Assembly: GCA_025210345.1 (NCBI GenBank)
Contig: JAOARX010000001.1
Span: 38,772-102,771, forward strand
Source of the DNA: Pelagimonas sp.
Lineage (GTDB): Bacteria > Pseudomonadota > Alphaproteobacteria > Rhodobacterales > Rhodobacteraceae
Direction of reading: 5' to 3'
Length of the DNA: 64,000 nt
Positions within the stretch are counted from its first letter, which is position 1. Every line of letters starts with the position of its first letter. The position numbers and the translations under genes were made by a program. The notes beneath the pieces were generated by a model, which had not been told where the DNA came from, ran no database searches, and worked only from the letters and a program-made list of their open reading frames with translations. Below are positions 29,950 to 38,472 of this stretch, piece by piece.

Positions 29950-30512
29950 GGGCAGTCCGTGACCGCGCCCCATGCACGGGTCAATCCCATCAATGAGACC
30001 GGAACAATCAGGGGTTTGCTGCCGCGCAGCGGGCGAAAGGCAAACAGCACCCGCCGCCCCCGTTTCAAGCGCGCCAGTTCTTCGGCACTGATCGGCGCCA
30101 TGGCCAGACAGGTTTCGGCATCACAGCGTTGCCACGCCAATCCAACCGCCTCGGAGGTCTGCGCCCGGCTATAGGCCAGCGGTTCGGTCAGGCTCACCCC
30201 AAGCGGCACCCGCGCGCTCATCAAGGCGCCCGCCGTGCGCGCCCCGGTCTGGTCTGGCAAAGGCAAGAGGCTCAGGGTCAGCAACCCTGTCTTTCCCGCC
30301 GCCAGCCCCGCCGTGGTCGCAGCCAGACACCCCCCGTTCCCGTCCCGCACCACCTGCCAATCGCGGTGGCGCGTCGTCTGGGGGTCCTGCGCGGCCAGGG
30401 CGTTGGGCCACGCAAGACAGATCATCAAGGCAAGACAGGCGTACAGACCCGGCAACGGCACGGGGGCCAGCCCCCGGCCTATGCGCGGGTGTGTCGCCCG
30501 CAAAGCGGTCAC
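29946..30512 (-). CDS. IalB-family (invasion-associated locus B) periplasmic protein 2
   Basis: A 188-residue exported protein of the IalB family, named from Bartonella; its molecular role is not established. It has an N-terminal signal sequence ending near PNALAAQ, then IalB features: a WQV core strand, MSARVPLGVSLTEPLAY, a Cys pair in WQRCDAETCLAM, and FRPLRGSKPLIVPVSLMG. The GTG start at 30512 overlaps the TGA of the upstream ialB gene (GTGA), indicating translational coupling. Its stop overlaps the convergent LuxR-hydrolase stop by three bases. Confidence 0.8.
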   Translation of the reverse strand: MTALRATHPRIGRGLAPVPLPGLYACLALMICLAWPNALAAQDPQTTRHRDWQVVRDGNGGCLAATTAGLAAGKTGLLTLSLLPLPDQTGARTAGALMSARVPLGVSLTEPLAYSRAQTSEAVGLAWQRCDAETCLAMAPISAEELARLKRGRRVLFAFRPLRGSKPLIVPVSLMGLTRAWGAVTDCP

Positions 30513-31069
30513 TGATCCGCGGTTCCAAGCGCCTCAAGCCCAGGGGTCACCCCGGACATGTCAAACCTGAAAATCACCGGCTCAACCCCCAAAGACGGGC
30601 GATAGCCGCCAATGACCGTCGTGCCCTCGGCGCTCAGCGCGGACAGTTTGGCCTCATCCAGCTCAAGCAGGGCTTCGCACAGATCACGGGTGCAGGCCTG
30701 CCACGAAAAATCATAACGCCCGTCGTCTTCGGCTGTGTCTTCGGAGGTGTCGGAGGCATCGGGTTTGATGGCGAAACCCGAAGGGAAATACACCCCGTTG
30801 GGCACCCGCGCGCTTAGATAGGTCTGTTTTCCGTCCGCCGCGCGAAAGGCCAGCAGCTCGGCCAGAAACGCATTGTCACTGCTGCGCACCAGCCGCTGAG
30901 ACAACACACAGGCGGTTTCGCCGACAGCAATCGCTTCGCAGGTCACCGTCCACGCGCCAAAGCGCTGACCGTTGGCGACGCGCTCGGAGGTGGTGTCAGA
31001 CTGTGCAGCAAGCGGAGAAGCCAAAGACGCCGCCAAAAGACACGGCAGGGCAAATAGGAATTGGCGCAT
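30509..31069 (-). CDS. IalB-family (invasion-associated locus B) periplasmic protein 1
   Basis: A 186-residue exported protein starting MRQFLFALPCLLAA at 31069, chosen because a clean signal peptide begins there and an AAGGAC ribosome-binding site precedes it; a longer frame to 31105 is unlikely. Core features are FGAWTVTCEAI, ARVPNGVYFPSGFAIKPD, WQACTRDLCEALLEL and GVEPVIFRFDMSG, typical of IalB. A short acidic insertion (SDTSEDTAEDDG) occurs mid-protein. It is the first gene of a two-gene unit; copy 2 of the shared box lies 120 bp upstream. Biochemical function is unknown. Confidence 0.82.
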   Translation of the reverse strand: MRQFLFALPCLLAASLASPLAAQSDTTSERVANGQRFGAWTVTCEAIAVGETACVLSQRLVRSSDNAFLAELLAFRAADGKQTYLSARVPNGVYFPSGFAIKPDASDTSEDTAEDDGRYDFSWQACTRDLCEALLELDEAKLSALSAEGTTVIGGYRPSLGVEPVIFRFDMSGVTPGLEALGTADQ

Positions 31070-31188
31070 AAGAAGTCCTTGAAATTCGTCAAAGTGTCCG
31101 CCCACTTGGGACCGTCCTCTGACGGGCTGTCAAGGCCCCGGTGATGCAAGATCCACAGGATCGCGGCCAAGCCTGCCCGCATTTGGGG

Positions 31189-31211
31189 CGCATACACCAA
31201 ATGGGGGATAC
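31189..31211 (+). promoter_or_regulatory. Shared 23-bp box, copy 2 (upstream of the ialB pair)
   Basis: It begins CGCATACACCAA and continues ATGGGGGATAC. Relative to the minus-strand genes they precede, this copy and copy 1 (28209-28231) have the same orientation and similar distances: 120 bp before ialB, 146 bp before the adhesin. Confidence 0.5.
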
Positions 31212-31230
31212 GGGCGCGAACCGGCGGAAA

Positions 31231-31356
31231 TCAATCCAGCCGGACATTCACCCCGGAATAGACCGATGAGGAAGAAAACCCCATTTCCCCCAAGGCATAC
31301 CAAGCCCCAAGTCCAATCACGAGAGTTGCGGCAAAACCGATCATCATGGCTTTCAT
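31231..31356 (-). CDS. 41-residue membrane mini-protein at the end of the formate dehydrogenase operon
   Basis: A short frame encoding MKAMMIGFAATLVIGLGAWY followed by ALGEMGFSSSSVYSGVNVRLD. The first half is a single hydrophobic helix and the rest is a small polar, probably periplasmic, tail. Its ATG overlaps the TGA of the WD40-cytochrome gene (ATGA), the same coupling used at the preceding junction. I find no catalytic motif. It may be a small subunit or assembly factor of the membrane formate dehydrogenase (inference from operon position and coupling). Nothing in the sequence assigns a function. Confidence 0.7.
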   Translation of the reverse strand: MKAMMIGFAATLVIGLGAWYALGEMGFSSSSVYSGVNVRLD

Positions 31357-32666
31357 TGAGGGGTCTCCTGCGTCGCGGTTTTCAGAAAATCTATCAGGTC
31401 GGCCCGATCCGAGGCGGCTTTGATCACCTGCATCGGCATTTTTGAACCGGGGATATAGTGGTCGGGGCCCTGATCAAACAGGGCGTCGATGGTGGTATCT
31501 GACCAGATGATGTCGGATCCGGTCAGGGTTTGTGAATAGCGATAGCCGGGCTGGGTGCCCGCGCGGCGTTTGAATATTCCATGCAGCGTCGGCCCCGCTT
31601 TGCGCGATGGTCCGGGGGTCAGCTCATGACAGATCGAACACTTGCGCATGAACTGGCGTTCGCCGTTGGGCATGGTTTCGGCCGCCTTCAGGAACGACCG
31701 CGCGCCAGAGATCGCCGGGTCATAGGCGTCAAGACTGTCCACCGGCCAACCATAGGCCACATCATCCAGCCCTCCGGCCCAGATGACCCGCCCGTCCTGT
31801 GAAAAAGCCAGCGCCCAGACCGGCCCCTTTCGGGTGGCGCGAAAATCGCGGCTGATGCGCCAGGTCCGGGTGTCGATCATCATGATATACCCTTCACCAT
31901 CCCCCACCGCGAGCCGATGCGACCCCGCATGATGGGCCAGTGCCAGAATGGGGCGGCGGTCCAGCGTGAAATCGCGGATCTCTTTGCCCGCGTGGTCCAC
32001 GATCCGTGTGCCGCCATCCACCGCGCCATAGGCAATCCAGGTGTCGGTCACGATCAGTTCATTGATGCCAAACCCATGTTTGACGATGGGACGACCGCGC
32101 AGGTCGCCGTCCCGCCCTTCCCACAGCAAAATACTGCCGTCAGACCCCGCCGAGAAAAGCCCCCCCGACGGGGCAAAGGCCACCGCATTCACGCCAGAGG
32201 TGTGACCCTTGAGGATCTGGGGGATGACATCGACCCGAGGCGCACCATCGGACTGCAAGCCCCGCGCCCGCGTCATCAGATGCACCGTCCCGTCCCAACT
32301 GGCGGACGCAATACGACCTTGCTCAGGATCCACCGCGATATCGCTGACTTTGCCCTTGTGCTGCGTCACCGGGATGGGCGCCTCCAACGCCGGGTTTTGC
32401 AGCAAAACCTGAAAGTCATCTCCGCCGGAAATCACAACCGAAGGTTCGGGGATCTCCAGCGTCACCACCGCCGCGGCATGCCCTTCCAGCCAGGTGGGCA
32501 CCCGGCCCTGCCAAAGCCCGACAGAATTGTCGAAACTGGCGGTTGCGACCTGATCGCCGTGCACGGCAATATCCATGATCGGCCCGCCGTGGCCCTTGAG
32601 CGTGGTGAACTCTTGCGCCGCTGCTGGCAGCGCCAATGTCAATAGCAACGCAAGGCTTCGCATCAT
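31353..32666 (-). CDS. WD40-repeat protein fused to a C-terminal c-type cytochrome domain
   Basis: A 437-residue exported protein, probably periplasmic. A signal peptide (ending LPAAAQ) is followed by about seven WD40-like blades, for example LKGHGGPIMDIAVHGDQVAT, HKGKVSDIAVDPEQGRIASA and LKGHTSGVNAVAFAPSGGLF. A cytochrome c domain follows with the heme motif CSICH near residue 342, and a distal Met is likely in GSKMPMQVIKAA. The gene overlaps the formate dehydrogenase gamma gene by four bases and is followed by the 41-residue gene, so it is translated with the formate dehydrogenase. It probably takes electrons from the gamma subunit or docks a partner (inference). Confidence 0.85.
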   Translation of the reverse strand: MMRSLALLLTLALPAAAQEFTTLKGHGGPIMDIAVHGDQVATASFDNSVGLWQGRVPTWLEGHAAAVVTLEIPEPSVVISGGDDFQVLLQNPALEAPIPVTQHKGKVSDIAVDPEQGRIASASWDGTVHLMTRARGLQSDGAPRVDVIPQILKGHTSGVNAVAFAPSGGLFSAGSDGSILLWEGRDGDLRGRPIVKHGFGINELIVTDTWIAYGAVDGGTRIVDHAGKEIRDFTLDRRPILALAHHAGSHRLAVGDGEGYIMMIDTRTWRISRDFRATRKGPVWALAFSQDGRVIWAGGLDDVAYGWPVDSLDAYDPAISGARSFLKAAETMPNGERQFMRKCSICHELTPGPSRKAGPTLHGIFKRRAGTQPGYRYSQTLTGSDIIWSDTTIDALFDQGPDHYIPGSKMPMQVIKAASDRADLIDFLKTATQETPQ

Positions 32667-33865
32667 TCCGCCGGAGTACCCTGCGGTTTGACCTGATGCG
32701 GGTCGCGTCCCTCGGCTTCAAGCACCTCGTCCAGCCAGATCGAATGGTGCTGATGCGCCCAGGCTTCGTCGACCTCGCCGGTGGTCATCGCAGCCGATGC
32801 GCCTTCCATCCCGACCGAACCGATATAGATATGCGCGATGATGATCGCCATCAGCACAAAAGCGGCAAGCGCATGCAGAAGCTGGGCGTATTGCATCTCT
32901 TCCTGCGGGGCCAATTGCGTCGGGAACCCGGTGCCCGCCACGCTGTTCACCAGATCCAGAACCGTCGCCATGAACGGCAGCTGATAGGGGAACAGCATCG
33001 ACAGGCCGGTCACAGAGATCGCCGTGCCAAACACGATCACCGACCAGAAGATGATCTTTTGACCGCCGTTGAATTTCTTGGCAGGCGGGTGATTTTTGCC
33101 AATGATCCCGCCGAATTGCGCGAACCATTTGAGATCGGTCTTGTCGGGAATATTGTGCCAGACCCACAAGAGGAATACGAACACCAACCCCAGCATAAAG
33201 GCCCAGGACACGTTGTTGTGGATGAATTTGGACGCAACCAGCAAGGTGGCGTTGACCTCTTTGCCCAGCAGGGGCGCGATGAACATTCGCCCGAACAAAA
33301 CCAACAGCCCGGTCAGCCCCAGCAGGATGAACGACCCGGCCAACAGCCAATGGGAAAAGCGCTCAAAGGCTTTGAAACGGGTGACTGTGCGGCCGGTCAT
33401 GGGTTCGTCAATCCCGATCTTGCCGCGCAGAATATAGAACAGGATCAACGCGCCGAGGGTTCCCAGCAGCAGCCAGCCGCCATAGGTGGCCAGCGGCCCC
33501 TGGCGGACCTGATACCACCACATGCCGCCATCCTGCACCAGAACCTTGCCGGTCTCATTGCGGGTGGAAACGCGCACGTCGGCCTTGTTGTAGCGCAGCG
33601 CGCGCCACAGCTCGGGGTCAGATGCGCCCCCCAGCGGGCCAAGCCCCGGCGCGCTGACGGCCCCGCCGCCGATGTTTTCAGAGCGGAAACTGTCGTCCAG
33701 CGTTTCCCCCCGCTGGCGGGCCAGAATGTCGTCCAGGGTTTGCGCGCCGCCGGTGGCGCTTCGGTCGGCTGTTGCCGCCTGCTCTTGCGCCATGGCCGTC
33801 ATGGGGACGCTCATAGGCAGGGCCAGCAGGGTAAGCACGATAAAGGCCATCACGTGGCGTAGCAT
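32663..33865 (-). CDS. fdhC: Formate dehydrogenase gamma subunit (cytochrome b)
   Basis: Membrane anchor of the respiratory formate dehydrogenase, passing electrons from the iron-sulfur subunit via b hemes to quinone or another carrier. Start MLRHVMAFIVLTLLALP at 33865 (400 residues) is chosen for its signal peptide and GGGAGAG ribosome-binding site; a longer frame to 33940 lacks both. A periplasmic segment with WWYQVRQGPLATYGGWLLLG precedes about four membrane helices. Candidate heme-ligand histidines are in FERFSHWLLAG, FIHNNVSWAFML and LLHALAAFVLM with IIAHIYIG. It overlaps the downstream WD40-cytochrome gene by four bases. Confidence 0.93.
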   Translation of the reverse strand: MLRHVMAFIVLTLLALPMSVPMTAMAQEQAATADRSATGGAQTLDDILARQRGETLDDSFRSENIGGGAVSAPGLGPLGGASDPELWRALRYNKADVRVSTRNETGKVLVQDGGMWWYQVRQGPLATYGGWLLLGTLGALILFYILRGKIGIDEPMTGRTVTRFKAFERFSHWLLAGSFILLGLTGLLVLFGRMFIAPLLGKEVNATLLVASKFIHNNVSWAFMLGLVFVFLLWVWHNIPDKTDLKWFAQFGGIIGKNHPPAKKFNGGQKIIFWSVIVFGTAISVTGLSMLFPYQLPFMATVLDLVNSVAGTGFPTQLAPQEEMQYAQLLHALAAFVLMAIIIAHIYIGSVGMEGASAAMTTGEVDEAWAHQHHSIWLDEVLEAEGRDPHQVKPQGTPAE

Positions 33866-33897
33866 GGGAACTCTCCCGGTATTCGGAATGGGATAGG

Positions 33898-33921
33898 GGG
33901 TGCGCGATCTCTCGCGCACCC
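33898..33921 (-). other. Perfect 10-bp hairpin between fdhB and fdhC
   Basis: GGGTGCGCGA (33898-33907), loop TCTC, TCGCGCACCC (33912-33921). A second inverted repeat, GGCACC/GGTGCC, lies at 33936-33959. Neither is followed by a U-tract, so an mRNA processing or stability element is more likely than a terminator. Confidence 0.55.
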
Positions 33922-33963
33922 TGCGGGTTGGGTTGGGCACCTCATGAGGAGGGGGTGCCTGCC

Positions 33964-34557
33964 TTACCCGTCTTTCTGGTCATAGGCTGTGCCCCAGCCC
34001 CATGCGCCCGAGCCAAAGCCACGGGCAACGACACGCTCGCGGTAGATGGCCGACACGACGTCACCATCCCCGGCCAACAGGGCCTTGGTGGAACACATCT
34101 CGGCGCAGATCGGCAGCTTGCCTTCCGCGATACGGTTGCGACCGTATTTCGCGAATTCCGCGGTCGAGTGGTTTTCCTCAGGCCCACCGGCGCAAAACGT
34201 ACATTTGTCCATCTTGCCGCGTGACCCAAAGTTGCCCGCCTGCGGATACTGCGGCGCGCCAAAGGGGCACGCATAAAAGCAATAGCCGCAGCCGATGCAC
34301 AGGTCTTTGGAATGCAGGACGACGCCTTCTTCGTTTTGATAAAAGCAGTCGACCGGGCACACCGCCATACAGGGTGCATCCGAGCAATGCATACAGGCCA
34401 CGGAAATCGAGCGTTCGCCCGGTTTCCCGTCCTGAATGGTCACAACCCGACGGCGGTTGATGCCCCAGGGCACCTCGTGCTCGTTTTTACAGGCGGTGAC
34501 GCAGGCGTTACACTCGATGCAGCGCTCGGCGTCACAGAGAAACTTTGCTCTTGCCAT
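33964..34557 (-). CDS. fdhB: Formate dehydrogenase beta subunit (four [4Fe-4S])
   Basis: A 197-residue electron-transfer subunit linking the catalytic alpha subunit to the membrane gamma subunit. Cys motifs in order are [44 protein letters not shown] and CTFCAGG, enough for four [4Fe-4S] clusters. It lacks the C-terminal membrane helix of E. coli FdnH/FdoH and is correspondingly shorter, as in the Rhodobacterales FDH3-type beta subunit. It starts 12 bp after fdhA ends. It has no signal peptide of its own and presumably travels with the Tat-exported alpha subunit. Confidence 0.95.
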   Translation of the reverse strand: MARAKFLCDAERCIECNACVTACKNEHEVPWGINRRRVVTIQDGKPGERSISVACMHCSDAPCMAVCPVDCFYQNEEGVVLHSKDLCIGCGYCFYACPFGAPQYPQAGNFGSRGKMDKCTFCAGGPEENHSTAEFAKYGRNRIAEGKLPICAEMCSTKALLAGDGDVVSAIYRERVVARGFGSGAWGWGTAYDQKDG

Positions 34558-34569
34558 TTTTCTCTCTCC

Positions 34570-37467
34570 TTATGCTGCTGAAATCTTGCAAAGAGTCGTC
34601 TTGGTCTCTTGCATCTGAGTGACCGAGTCATAGCCATAGGTCTGCGCGGTATTGGTGCTTTCGCCCAGGACATACGGGTCCGCCCCATCGGGGTATTTGT
34701 CCCGCAGGTCCGCGCCCTGGAAATGACCGCCAAAGTGGAACGGCATAAAGGCAACGCCTTCGCCGACCCGCTCTGTGACCATCGCCATGACCTTGACCTT
34801 GCCGCCTTCGGGCCCTTCGACCCAGACCTGCGCCCCGTCACGCACACCCAGATTGTTGGCGTCACGCGGGTTGATCTCGACGAACATGTCCTGCTGCAAT
34901 TCCGCCAGCCAGGGGTTCGAGCGGGTCTCTTCGCCGCCGCCCTCATATTCGACCAGACGGCCGGATGTGAGCACGATGGGATAGTCCTTGCTGAAATCCT
35001 GTTTCTGGATCGACGCATACATGGTCGGCAGACGATAGAATTTGCGGTCCTCGTAGGTCGGATAATCCGCCACCAGATCGCGACGCGGCGTATACAGCGG
35101 CTCGCGGTGCTTGGGGATCGGATCCGGGAAGGTCCAGACAACAGCGCGGGCCTTGGCATTGCCAAAGGGCGCACAGCCGTGCTTGATCGCGACCCGCTGG
35201 ATGCCGCCGGACAGGTCGGTTTTCCAGTTGGTTTTCGGACCGGCGACCGCGTCAATGGCGGCGCGTTCTGCGTCGGTCAGATCACCGTCCCAACCCAGAT
35301 CCATCAGCATCTGCATGGTGAATTCCGGATAGCCATCCTGAATTTCCGAACCCACGCTATAGACCCCATCAGCCAGCAGGTTGTCCCCGTCCCGTTCAAC
35401 ACCGAAACGCGCCCGGAAGGTCAGACCACCCTCGGCGACGGGTTTCGACATGTCATACAGGTTCGGCGTGCCCGGATGACCCATCTCTGCGGTGCCCCAG
35501 CAAGGCCACGGCAGACCATAGTAATCCCCATCCGCAGGACCACCCACCGCCTGAAGCGTGGTGCGGTCAAACGTATGCTGGTTTTCCATGTGCAGCTTGA
35601 TCCGCTCGGGGCTTTGCCCGGTATAGCCGATTGTCCACAAACCTTTGTTGAACTCGCGGGTGACGTCTTCGATCACCGGGGTGATGCCATCATCCTCAAG
35701 CGCGATATTGCGGAAGAACCGCTCATGCCAGCCGAATTTCTTCGTAAACAGCCCCATGATTTCATGGTCGGTTTTCGATTCGAACAGCGGCTCAACAACC
35801 TTTTCACGCCATTGCAGCGACCGGTTCGACGCCGTGACCGAGCCACGGGTTTCGAACTGCGTACAGGCCGGAAGCAGGTAAACACCATCGGTCCGATCAT
35901 GCAGCACGGCTGAGACCGTCGGATAGGGGTCGACCACGACCAGCATATCCAGCATCTCCATGGCCTTTTTCATCTCGACCATACGGGTCTGAGAGTTGGG
36001 CGCATGCCCCCAAAGCACCATGGCGCGTACCTTGTCAGGGTTGTCCATGTTGTCCGGGTCTTCCAGCACGCCGTCGATCCAGCGCGACACGGGAATGCCG
36101 GTCAGGTTCTGCAGCGACTTTTCCTTGCCGTCGGCGCCGGTGGTCTTGGCAAACTGGCCGCTCAGCCAATCGCCGTCTTCTTCCCAGACGCGCCCCCAAT
36201 GGGCCCAGGCGCCTTTGGACAGGCCGTAATAGCCCGGCAGCGTGTGCGACAGAACCCCAAGGTCGGTCGCGCCCTGCACATTGTCATGACCGCGGAAGAT
36301 GTTGGTGCCCCCACCGGCGGTGCCCATGTTCCCCAGCGCCAGCTGAAGGATGCAATAGGCACGGGTGTTGTTGTTGCCGTTGGTGTGCTGCGTCCCACCC
36401 ATGCACCAGATCACAGTGCCGGGGCGGTTGTTGGCCAGCGTACGCGCCACGCGCTTGAGCTGCGATCCGGGGGTGCCGGTGACGCGCTCGACCTCTTCGG
36501 GTGTCCAGTTGGCCACCTCTTCGCGGATCTGATCCATACCCCAGACACGGGTGCGGATGAACTCTTTGTCTTCCCAGCCGTTTTCAAAGATATGCCACAA
36601 GATCCCCCAAACCAGCGCCACATCGGTGCCGGGACGGAAACGCACATATTCATCCGCATGGGCGGCGGTGCGGGTGAAACGCGGGTCACAGACAATCAGC
36701 GGCGCATTGTTTTGCTCTTTGGCACGCAGCACGTGCAACAGCGAAACCGGGTGCGCCTCGGCGGGGTTGCCCCCGATGATAAAGATCGCCTTGGACTTGT
36801 GGATGTCGTTGTAGCTGTTGGTCATGGCGCCGTAGCCCCATGTGTTCGCCACACCCGCAACCGTGGTCGAGTGACAGATCCGCGCCTGGTGATCAACGTT
36901 GTTCGTGCCCCAATAGGCGGCGAACTTGCGGAACAGATAGGCCTGTTCGTTGTTGTGCTTGGCCGAACCCAGCCAGTAAACGCTGTCCGGGCCGCTTTCG
37001 TCCCGGATCTTCATCATGCCGTCGCCGATCTCATTGATCGCCTGTTCCCAGCTGATGCGCTTCCACTCGCCGTTTTCTTTCTTCATCGGGTACTTGAGAC
37101 GACGTTCCCCATGGGCGTGCTCACGGACCGAAGCCCCTTTGGCGCAATGCGCCCCAAGGTTGAATGGGCTGTCAAATCCCGGTTCCTGGCCGATCCAGAC
37201 CCCGTCTGACACTTCGGCCACAACGGTACAACCGACCGAACAATGTGTGCAGACAGATTTCTTAAGCTCAACCGCGCCGGTCGCGGCGGTCGCGGCATTG
37301 GCCTGTGTCACGGTGCCGCCTGTCGCGGCAACCGCCGCCAGACCCCCGATCGCCAGACCCGAACCGCGCAAGAACGCGCGGCGGTCCACCGAGGCATGCG
37401 CCGCCTCGGCAAGGATACTTGTCCGCTGGGGGCGTCGCGCAACCCCGTTGGTCTTTTTCCTCAACAT
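34570..37467 (-). CDS. fdhA: Formate dehydrogenase alpha subunit (Cys-containing molybdo/tungsto-enzyme)
   Basis: Catalytic subunit of 965 residues that oxidises formate to CO2 on a bis-pterin Mo or W centre. The Tat signal DRRAFLRGSG has Arg29-Arg30. The proximal [4Fe-4S] cluster uses C73, C76, C80 and C108. The active site QARICHSTTVAG has Cys198-His199 where E. coli FdnG has selenocysteine-His; the codon is TGT, so no selenocysteine machinery is needed. The C-terminal pterin-binding domain includes VLTSGRLVEYEGGGEETRSN. It is fifth in the operon after DUF3305, DUF3306, the TorD-like gene and the Tat mini-protein. The metal is not readable from the sequence; the nearby tungstate transporter favours tungsten (inference). 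Confidence 0.96.
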   Translation of the reverse strand: MLRKKTNGVARRPQRTSILAEAAHASVDRRAFLRGSGLAIGGLAAVAATGGTVTQANAATAATGAVELKKSVCTHCSVGCTVVAEVSDGVWIGQEPGFDSPFNLGAHCAKGASVREHAHGERRLKYPMKKENGEWKRISWEQAINEIGDGMMKIRDESGPDSVYWLGSAKHNNEQAYLFRKFAAYWGTNNVDHQARICHSTTVAGVANTWGYGAMTNSYNDIHKSKAIFIIGGNPAEAHPVSLLHVLRAKEQNNAPLIVCDPRFTRTAAHADEYVRFRPGTDVALVWGILWHIFENGWEDKEFIRTRVWGMDQIREEVANWTPEEVERVTGTPGSQLKRVARTLANNRPGTVIWCMGGTQHTNGNNNTRAYCILQLALGNMGTAGGGTNIFRGHDNVQGATDLGVLSHTLPGYYGLSKGAWAHWGRVWEEDGDWLSGQFAKTTGADGKEKSLQNLTGIPVSRWIDGVLEDPDNMDNPDKVRAMVLWGHAPNSQTRMVEMKKAMEMLDMLVVVDPYPTVSAVLHDRTDGVYLLPACTQFETRGSVTASNRSLQWREKVVEPLFESKTDHEIMGLFTKKFGWHERFFRNIALEDDGITPVIEDVTREFNKGLWTIGYTGQSPERIKLHMENQHTFDRTTLQAVGGPADGDYYGLPWPCWGTAEMGHPGTPNLYDMSKPVAEGGLTFRARFGVERDGDNLLADGVYSVGSEIQDGYPEFTMQMLMDLGWDGDLTDAERAAIDAVAGPKTNWKTDLSGGIQRVAIKHGCAPFGNAKARAVVWTFPDPIPKHREPLYTPRRDLVADYPTYEDRKFYRLPTMYASIQKQDFSKDYPIVLTSGRLVEYEGGGEETRSNPWLAELQQDMFVEINPRDANNLGVRDGAQVWVEGPEGGKVKVMAMVTERVGEGVAFMPFHFGGHFQGADLRDKYPDGADPYVLGESTNTAQTYGYDSVTQMQETKTTLCKISAA

Positions 37468-37617
37468 GTTTCTCTCTCCCTTGCTTGCATGGGGTGTCCC
37501 CAGCTTGCTTGGTTAGGCTCATGATCCATTGGGCGGTCGGGCGTCACGCAACCAGTTGCCCTGGGATCGGTTTCCCCTCGCCCGGGAGTGCCCCGGACGC
37601 TGGCGTGTCAGATCAAC

Positions 37618-37800
37618 CTAGAACTTGGTCGATTCCAGATAGGCGCGGGTGTGCGCCGTATCCTGCATCCGGTCCGATGACAGATCGGGTTCAGCCGCGT
37701 CGGCCTGTCCGCCTGTCGCAACCGCCACCGCCGCAATCGGCGCCGTGGTTCCGGCCAGTTTCAGAAAGTCACGGCGGCTGGCGCCTTGGTCTTTCGTCAT
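37618..37800 (-). CDS. Formate dehydrogenase-region Tat-signal mini-protein
   Basis: A 60-residue protein, nearly all of it a twin-arginine signal: SRRDFLKLAGTTAPIAAVAVA, with a short tail ending LESTKF. It matches the small Tat-target protein found beside bacterial formate dehydrogenase genes. It precedes fdhA by 150 bp on the same strand. Its role is not established; a decoy or escort for Tat export of the alpha subunit is possible (inference). Confidence 0.85.
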   Translation of the reverse strand: MTKDQGASRRDFLKLAGTTAPIAAVAVATGGQADAAEPDLSSDRMQDTAHTRAYLESTKF

Positions 37801-37870
37801 GAGGATCCTCCTCTTGGGTTCCGACGGTTGCCCGCCGCTCGTTTCCGGGTTGCCCCGGTCTTTTCCGCCC

Positions 37871-38470
37871 TCAGCTCAGGCGAAATCCTTCGGCTTCGAT
37901 CTCCATGAAGGCGCGGCCCACCGTGCCCACCGGCGCGAAAAAGACCGAATTCTTGGCCCCTTCGAGATCGGCAAAGAAATGCGCGGCCCAGGGGCCGATG
38001 TGTTTGTTGAAAAACGCTTTTTGCGTCTCGACGGTGGCCGGTGTCCCAAAGCGCCCGACAATCATCGCGCCCATCATCTCCATCAGGCTGGCGATGTTGT
38101 CTTCGGGCTCATAGACGTTCTCGGCCCGCGCCAGCCCCTGCGCGGTCATATCCTGACGCAACAGCGACAGCGGCTTTTCGTTCAGGAACCCGGTCAGGTA
38201 ATAGCTGGCATAGGGCAGCAATTCGCCGCGGCCCAGACCGATAAACAGCTTGTTGAATTCGCTTTCGACCGCCTTGGGTTTGCTGATGCGGGCCAGTTTC
38301 GACAAGGTGGTGATGGCCTGCCCCAGGTCGGTCTCATCGCCGGTCAGAGCGGCGGTCTGGTCCAGAAGCATCTGATCCGGCGGGCCAGCCAACAGCAGGC
38401 CCAGAAAGTTATACAGATCCGCGCGCAGCCGGTCTTCTGTCGCGATAGGGGTCAGCGTTTGCGTGGTCAT
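37871..38470 (-). CDS. TorD/DmsD-family chaperone for formate dehydrogenase maturation
   Basis: A 199-residue all-helical cytoplasmic protein of the redox-enzyme maturation family. Such proteins bind the Tat signal of molybdo- or tungsto-enzymes and proofread cofactor insertion. Characteristic segments are LYNFLGLLLAGPPD, EFNKLFIGLGRGELLPYASYYLTGFLNEKPL and YEPEDNIASLMEMMGAMI. It ends 70 bp upstream of the Tat mini-protein gene and starts two bases after the DUF3306 stop. The likely client is FdhA. Confidence 0.88.
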   Translation of the reverse strand: MTTQTLTPIATEDRLRADLYNFLGLLLAGPPDQMLLDQTAALTGDETDLGQAITTLSKLARISKPKAVESEFNKLFIGLGRGELLPYASYYLTGFLNEKPLSLLRQDMTAQGLARAENVYEPEDNIASLMEMMGAMIVGRFGTPATVETQKAFFNKHIGPWAAHFFADLEGAKNSVFFAPVGTVGRAFMEIEAEGFRLS

Positions 38471-38472
38471 GG

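Noticed and set aside
36874..36876. Possible selenocysteine codon in formate dehydrogenase alpha
   Set aside because: The codon is TGT (Cys), not TGA.
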